This document shows, in pieces, positions 58,279 to 64,000 of a DNA stretch of 64,000 nucleotides (the first letter of the stretch is position 1; each line of letters opens with the position of its first letter). The DNA is from Cerioporus squamosus (Eukaryota; Basidiomycota; Agaricomycetes; Polyporales; Polyporaceae): assembly GCA_022592435.1 (NCBI GenBank), contig JABYQS010000025.1, positions 62,001 through 126,000 on the forward strand. Reading direction: 5' to 3'. The translations under genes were made by a program, and so were the position numbers. The notes beneath the pieces are model-generated. The model worked only from the letters and a program-made list of their open reading frames with translations. It searched no databases and was not told the DNA's origin.

Positions 58279-60177
58279 GGGGAAGACAAGGACTCCTTGG
58301 TCCAAGCAGGCATAGTGATGCGTGGATAGAGGGGATTGATAGAGCAGGAAGCAGAGTGTGTAGCTCGACGTTATATTGGGCGTCCTTAAGGTTCTTCTGG
58401 AGGTAAGAAGTCAAAGTCTAGATCCGAGTGAAGATGTGATGTGGCACCTACCAAACGCAGATGAACCGCAAGCCGTCGCATTCGCTAGATGACCGTGACG
58501 CGTTACCAGAATCCCATATTGATCTGCTTACCGGGACTATCACTAAGCCACGGCAGACACTCGATACGGGCTTCCGCAACTTATACGCCATGTACATCAT
58601 GATGTTCACAAGGAGGAAAGGTAGCTCAGTGATGACGGAACATACACTGATATCCGACGCAGTCCGACGCGATAGCAGCTATATAGGAATATTCAACAGC
58701 ATCCAGGGTAGAAGGTGACTGGTTCCGGTCAAGCGGCGACGTAGGGTGCGAAGGGCACCTTGCTCCCAAGTTCGGTCGAGGAAACGAGAGTCACAATCCC
58801 GTGCTTGTGACACAGCGCGATGACGCCGGCGCGACGGTTCACCGCCGAATCACCGGTGCACCACCTCATGCTTGTTGAAGCCAGCAACCCAGCCTAGTCG
58901 TCGTTCCAATTAGTATCGCAAAGAAAACGAGGGTCATGTGCCGGAAATGGCTGGCTGCGTACCATTGGCTTGCCGTCCACGGTTCCGTGCATGCTTTCAC
59001 CAGGATTCCGCCGTCCCACCCCACTATGCCCATCTACGGTGCCACGTTTTGCCACGATGGAGTGTCGGGGCGAGTGTCGGGGACATAGAGTGTGAGCTAG
59101 TGTCCGTCCAGGTAAAGACATGCGATCCAAGACCTGTGCAGTATCCATGTCAGCTCTTCCACATGCACAGGGAGCAGCAATTCAACCGTACTGTGAGTTG
59201 ACTTCGCACAGGTTCACCTCGGAGGTATCGTCACTGTCTCCAGGGCTCAGCTGCGATAGCAGCCAGCCCACGAAGATTTCGTTGCAAAGAGACCCAAGCT
59301 TATAGATCAGCGCCAAGGTCATATGAAGGGTTGAACGTTGGCAGCCATAGGGTACTGAGGTAGTCCTAAGTCGTCGATGATGACGAGAGTTCCAACCCGG
59401 GAAAGGCACAGTACTAGTGGAGGGTCAGCGCTTCAGCACCAAGAAGAACATGCCTTCGGAACGTCGTAGCAAGTTCCTCAGCTCGGGCACGCTAAGCCGT
59501 GGACCGGAGGAAGTCGCTAGTTGAAGGAGTGATAGGAACCTCGAAGTAGCGGCAGCCTGGTCAAAATAAACGGGCGCCTGAGAGTACTTACTGCAGAGGT
59601 TCTAACTCCGAAAGAGCGGATAAGTCTTGAATACTTATCCTGCTCATGCCAGGTCTTCTCAGTGGATCGTCCGTCTTAGAGCACATCATGCTCTTCGTTG
59701 TATTCGCCACAGCCAACTCCGGGATGCACCCGAGTGGCCTGCCAGTGCGAGGAACCGGGCTGTTCGGTGATCGCGTTTAACACACTCTCAAGGTTCTCTG
59801 AATTTGGAACGGGAATCGGCAGACGATCTCCATGCGGCCCCGCGATTAGCACAATCCTGCCATGGCCACCTGGATGTGTATACCAATGAACGATACTCTC
59901 ACAATTCCTATCAATACAACCGCAGAACATGTCGGCCGTCCGCTCTTCTTCCGCACCACGGTTCTATCCGCGGATAGAAGTCTTCCTACGATACTGAAGC
60001 TTGAGTTAAGAGCACCGCATGCGGCGTTCTGTAGGCTCTCGCGGAACGCAGTGTACCCGTACGGCGACCCCTGGCTTCGTACACACCCCGGTCAAGAAGT
60101 ATATGATACAGCTCCGATATTCCCTCGCTATCATACACCAATGTGCAGTTACAATACAGCGTACTCCATCACTTCTC
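58279..60177. promoter_or_regulatory. nitrate reductase 2 upstream region and relic area
   Basis: 1.9 kb upstream of nitrate reductase 2. HGATAR-type sites occur at 58337-58342 (TGATAG) and on the other strand at 58537-58542. The rest contains the coding-like pieces listed next. No tRNA found. Confidence 0.35.
58729..59930 (-). pseudogene. coding-like pieces, unknown gene or relic
   Basis: Several minus-strand stretches read like real protein but do not join into one model. At 59930-59676: HWYTHPGGHGRIVLIAGPHGD and VPNSENLESVLNAITEQPGS. At about 59595-59430: YFDQAAATSRFLSLLQLA and PELRNLLRRSEGMFFLVLKR. At about 58870-58729: NRRAGVIALCHKHGIVTLVS, ending in FAPYVAA and a stop. Splice-like GT/AG ends and a CTGAC branch site lie between some of them. 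I recognise no family. This may be a multi-exon gene with sequence errors, or a decayed gene. Confidence 0.3.
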
Positions 60178-60600
60178 TCACGCAGACTTGGTAACGTGGG
60201 CAGCGTCGTGGGGAGGCTGTATGGCGCGCAAGGTCGTGCATGAGAGACCGGTGGAGACCACAGAGAACGTCAAGATGGGGCTCACAGGAGAGGTGATGTC
60301 CAGGACACGGGCGAGCGCGTTGAACTCGTCGGTAGTCGGGGTCGACTTGCCAGTGCAGACTACATGATCGTGAATAGAAATAAAAACTGTCAGCGATGGA
60401 CGACGATGATAGGCAGTGGTGCGTACTGTCGACGACGTGCGACTCGGGCTTGCCGATCTTCTCAGCAATCTGAGTGTAGGAGAGACCTGACACCGCATGT
60501 ACGAGTCAGTATCTTCGAAACGAGAGTGAAGGTATACTGTCTACATACCCTTCTTCTCCTTCGCAGCAGCGAGGGCAGCGCACTGGGGGTTGGGAGCCAT
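60178..60600 (-). CDS. small HTH protein like the cyanase N-terminal domain
   Basis: Four exons (60600-60549, 60486-60427, 60359-60286, 60216-60178) total 225 nt, 74 residues. The protein is one small helical domain: CAALAAAKEKKGLSYTQIAEKIG, then VVDICTGKSTPTTDEFNALARVLDI and a short tail. The helix-turn-helix spacing resembles the N-terminal domain of cyanate hydratase and lambda-repressor-like folds. The catalytic C-terminal cyanase domain is absent, so it cannot be a normal cyanase. Role unknown: a DNA-binding or protein-binding module is possible. The exact exon phases and natural composition support a real gene. It lies 1.9 kb from nitrate reductase 2, a possible but unproven nitrogen-metabolism link. 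Confidence 0.72.
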
Positions 60601-61407
60601 GATGTTCAGACTGAGGATGGAGAGCGGTGGTGGTCAAGAAGCGTACTGCTTCCCGCAGCCTGTCAGAGCGTTATATATAGGGAAAATGGGTGGATCATGG
60701 GAGCCTACTTGCCTGTCGCGACTCGCCGCCTGTCCCGCTCAGGATCAGATTAGCGATTGTTATCGAGCTATAATCTTGACTTATTGTTGCTCAATGCGGA
60801 GGTCTGAAGGTTCTCAGGGAGGTCAGAAGCTGCTCAAAGGCCGATAAGTCGCGCATGGAAGCGTCGAGGAGAGGGATGGCGAACTGTACGTTCTGAAGGA
60901 TCGGTTGCCGGTAGGCGCCACTAGCGTCATTGTGAAGGTGCGACTTCGTTGGCGTGTCCAACGAAGATCGCCGGGTACTGTCCTGTGTGAGCCTATCAGA
61001 GAGAAACGATTGCAGAACGCAGAAGATACGTGTCTGCGAACAACGAACGTCAGTACTTCCCTCGCAATACTTACTAGCACCGGGGAAAAGTCAATGACAC
61101 TGCTGGTGAGCCGCCTTGAAGCTCACGCAATCGGTGAACTGGTAGTTGTAGGGGAAATGAGTAGGCTTCAGACTCTACAGTCCTTCGTACATGGGATATC
61201 GAGGGCCTTGCGGCTGATGAAACGGTCGACGAACTGCAGGTTGCAGCAGAACGCGTCGCGTAGCGAATGCCACGTGGACCTTGTCTGATAGCACGTGCCT
61301 CGCTTATCACAGGCGCCCATGCAGAGCGAAATCTTGTCGATTCTGTGCGCTCCATCCGTCAACGTCCTCAAGCTCCCTCCCTCAAGACACCCGACGAGCT
61401 ATACACC
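60601..61407. promoter_or_regulatory. divergent promoter region
   Basis: 0.8 kb between the small HTH gene (minus) and uS11 (plus). A TATA-like TTATATATAGG lies near 60670-60680, about 70-80 bp upstream of the HTH start. Nothing else recognised. Confidence 0.4.
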
Positions 61408-62075
61408 ATGGTGAGTGTCCATTCGGGTCGCTGAGATGTGATGGGAACGACGTTGGGCGGTGGAGAGCACGGTATTGGGATGGATGGGCTAACGAGACTT
61501 CGGATGTAGCCCCCCAAGAAGGTCAAGGTCGCCAAGGAGGAGCCCACCGCTCTCGGTCCCCAGGTTGCTGAGGGCGAGCTCGTTTTCGGTGTCGCTCACA
61601 TCTACGCGTCGTTCAACGACACCTTTGTCCATGTCACCGATCTCTCCGGCAAGGAGACCATCTCCCGTGTCACTGGTGCGTCCACTAGGTCTTATACCCC
61701 GGGTATATGTGATTGAGTTATTCGGCTGTAAAGGTGGCATGAAGGTCAAAGCCGATCGTGACGAGTCTTCCCCATACGCGGCCATGCTTGCTGCCCAGGA
61801 CGTCGCTACGCGCTGCCGTGAGGTCGGTATCACCGCCCTCCACATCAAGCTCCGCGCTACTGGTGGTACCGGTACCAAGACCCCCGGCCCTGGTGCTCAG
61901 AGCGCTCTCCGTGCTCTTGCTCGTTCGGGCATGCGCATTGGCCGTATTGAGGACGTGACCCCCATCCCCACCGACTCGACCCGCCGCAAGGTAGGCTTCA
62001 CTTGGACTCTGATTCAAAATCCATGTACTGACAGTTATAATCTTCTAGGGTGGTCGCCGTGGTCGTCGTCTGTGA
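61408..62075 (+). CDS. RPS14: 40S ribosomal protein uS11
   Basis: Four exons: 61408-61410 (the ATG alone), 61510-61675, 61734-61990, 62049-62075; 453 nt, 150 residues, the normal length. Diagnostic sequence: [99 protein letters not shown]. It is a structural protein of the small subunit platform, near the mRNA exit. The last exon codes only for the GGRRGRRL tail. The first intron follows the ATG directly, as in eL24 in this window. Confidence 0.96.
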
Positions 62076-62409
62076 TCGTCGTATCACACCGCACACAAAA
62101 TATCATCTCCCGGATTGCTGCTACTGTGTATCGCTGTTGTACATGCTAGCTGCTCGCATGGAATGATCAGAGGTCGCTGCTCGACGCGCATCAGGTCTTT
62201 GGCTTGTGCAAAGACCTGCCCCGTGGTCGATGCCCTTGTTTCTCAGTACTCTGTTGGCCTGTCTGAGTGTGCGATATACTGTATGAATATGTTCCATCCA
62301 TCTGCTTCTGACGCGCGACGGATCAGTATCGTGGGTGCAGGCGTCGCCTGCGAGTAGCCCGCAGCTGTAGCCTTGTTGAACTTGACCCGTACATCCTCCC
62401 TTCTTGACC
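62076..62409. other. short intergenic region
   Basis: 334 bp between uS11 and the acyltransferase, same strand. Promoter and terminator space only. Confidence 0.4.
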
Positions 62410-64000
62410 ATGCCTGAACTGAAGCTTGTATACCGTGGCTTGCGCCAAATCTCGGATTGGGCCCTGCATTTCTACTCAGACATCTATGTCGATGGCCAGG
62501 AGAACGTGCCCCCGGACGGGCCGCTCATCATGTGCGTCTGTCCTTGCAGTTGCACTCAACAACCTCAACCTTCTCCCCGACCTTCATTCGACCCCCAACG
62601 GCTCTACACTGAACCATGAGTGGCAATCACTGACACAATGCGTCCACCAGAGCGTCATGCCACCATAACGAGATCCTGGACATAGCGACGCTTTGTGAGT
62701 ACAACCCTTCATCCGGTAGTGCACACATGCGCTCAAGATGCGTCTCGAAGCCGTCACAATTCCCCATTGCCGCCCCGTATGCTTCTGGGCCAAGTCCACG
62801 CTGTTCAAGAACCCAGTAGTGGGGGCAATCCTGAGCTCCTCTGGTAGCATTCCCGTCGCGCGCAACCCTAACAACACCCCCGTGCCCACCGAGCAACCCG
62901 GCGGTGCCGGTCTTACGGCGTCCCAGTCTCTCGTGAACGAGGCATTGTTCCGTGAAACGTTCAAGGCGCTCGAGCGGGAGGAAGTCATCGGCGTGTTCCC
63001 GGAGGGCACGAGCCATTCCGAGCCCAGCATCGCGCAAATTAAGGATGGCGCGAGCAGGGCCGCGCTGGAGTATGTGAACTGGGCGAGGGAGCGAAAGGGC
63101 AAGCAGGAAAAGAGGCTGCTGGTGGTGCCGGTAGGGATTGTGTACACGGACAAGACCCAGTATCAGAGCAGGGTGAGTGGTCGCGTTCTTTTCAACGCCG
63201 GCATTGCGCGACGGGTATGAGTATGGGATGTTGACGGGTTGCGCAGGTTTGTGTACGGTGAGTTGGTACAGACGTCTTTACGTGTGTGCGTTTGTCTGAC
63301 CGCTTGGCAGATGGGGCAAGCCTATTGATGTCGAAGCCTTTGCCGAGGAGAGAATCGCGCAGGATGCGGATGGAAAGCTGCAGGTCGGCTCCCGAGAGGT
63401 CATCAAAGCGTTGAGCGCAGAGATAGAGAAGCATATGCTCGACCTGACGATCAATGCGCCAGACTGGTGAGCAAGCACTCATATCTGCGCATAATAGACT
63501 GCTCATGTTGTGTGTGCACGTCAGGGACACACTATATGTCACTCGGATGGCCCGAGATATCCTATGGGCAGACGAAGAATTGTCTTCTTCGCACTTCGTC
63601 TGGATATTTCAGAAGTACGTTTGCATCACCCGGATCGTTCGAACGTTCAAGATGATGGCTGACTCCTCTCCCCAGCTTGATCCACCAATTCACGGATCCA
63701 AACGCCGCGCCATCTGGAGAGAAGGCTCGCCAGTCTCTCCTCAAGTACTACTCCCTCCTTTATTACTCCAACATCTCCCACGTTGCCCTTAATGCCATCC
63801 TCCCAACGCCTTCCTCCTCCTCTGCCGCTACACATCCCACACGCCTGCGCGCACTTTCCATTGTCGTCCGCCAGCTCCTCCTCACTGTGCTTCATCCGCG
63901 ATTCATCCTCTTCTTCCCAACGCTGGTCATGCATGTCCCAGCCTACGTCGCTGGCTCCCTCGCTGGCCGTCTCCTGGGGAAGCCGGCCGAAGAGGAGACC
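62410..64000 (+). CDS. glycerol-3-phosphate O-acyltransferase (SCT1/GPT2-like), 3' end outside
   Basis: Multi-exon gene running off the right edge. Start MPELKLVYRGLRQISDWALHFY, then VDGQENVPPDGPLIM. The acyltransferase motifs are present: CHHNEILDIATL (motif I, HHxxxxD-like), VARNPNN after SSSGSIP (motif II), and GVFPEGTSHSEPSIAQIKDGAS (motif III, FPEG), followed by VVPVGIVY (motif IV). Later exons give VRWGKPIDVEAFAEERIAQD and, near the edge, hydrophobic segments (LTVLHPRFILFFPTLVMHVP) of the membrane part. The enzyme acylates glycerol-3-phosphate or DHAP at sn-1, the first step of phospholipid and triacylglycerol synthesis, in the ER. Fungal members are about 700 residues, so the C-terminal half is missing here. 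Confidence 0.88.

Noticed and set aside
1..64000. CRISPR arrays, bacterial mobile elements, tRNA or rRNA genes
   Set aside because: The window is eukaryotic; no regular spacer arrays or cloverleaf/T-loop patterns were found by eye. A covariance-model scan could still reveal a tRNA.

Overview
The window is nuclear DNA from a filamentous fungus, most likely an agaricomycete basidiomycete. Genes are dense on both strands and cut by many short introns of about 45-105 nt. These have GT-AG ends and often a CTRAY branch site. The gene set includes HET, Kre9/KNH-like, UBR7-like, Ase1 and Pol epsilon genes plus fungal nitrate reductases. No bacterial operons, CRISPR arrays, rRNA, tRNA genes or intact transposons were recognised.

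Layout, left to right. 1-668: 5' part of a Kre9/KNH-type surface protein (-). 1097-3221: free-standing hydantoinase-B/5-oxoprolinase C-domain protein (-). 3634-5209: UBR7-like protein (+), divergent from it. 5670-6371: H1/HMGN-like chromatin protein (+). 7131-14297: DNA polymerase epsilon catalytic subunit (-), with one base apparently missing in the exonuclease region. 14680-15894: short-chain dehydrogenase (-), also with one base apparently missing. 16432-17159: glucosamine-6-phosphate N-acetyltransferase (-). 18551-20796: HET-domain protein (+). 21243-21627: small one-pass membrane protein (-). 22024-24600: Ase1/PRC1 microtubule bundler (-). 26400-28716: MFS drug:H+ antiporter (+). 29660-30797: UbiA-like membrane protein (+). 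33136-33757: ribosomal protein eL24 (+).

From 34.5 to 58.3 kb lies the most distinctive part: two paralogous beta-propeller lactonases (34525-35796 and 42820-44260) and two complete-looking nitrate reductases (36819-41351 on +, 53965-58278 on -). An F-box-like gene (45413-47284, -) and a 6.7 kb gene-poor block separate the second lactonase from the second reductase. No nitrite reductase or nitrate transporter is present, so this is not the classical nitrate cluster. It looks like duplication of a lactonase + nitrate reductase pair followed by rearrangement.

The second lactonase has an unusual 3' end. After its TGA stop the same frame stays open for 56 codons. These encode a Gly/Ser/Ala repeat linker and a hydrophobic tail, reachable either by stop-codon readthrough or by an in-frame 93-nt alternative intron that removes the stop. 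This is the best candidate in the window for something new.

The right end holds a region of coding-like relics (58.7-59.9 kb), a 74-residue cyanase-N-terminal-like HTH protein (60178-60600, -), ribosomal protein uS11 (61408-62075, +) and the start of a glycerol-3-phosphate acyltransferase (62410 to the window end, +). Exon models were built by hand from splice sites and reading-frame continuity. For most genes the summed exon lengths are exact multiples of three, which supports them.
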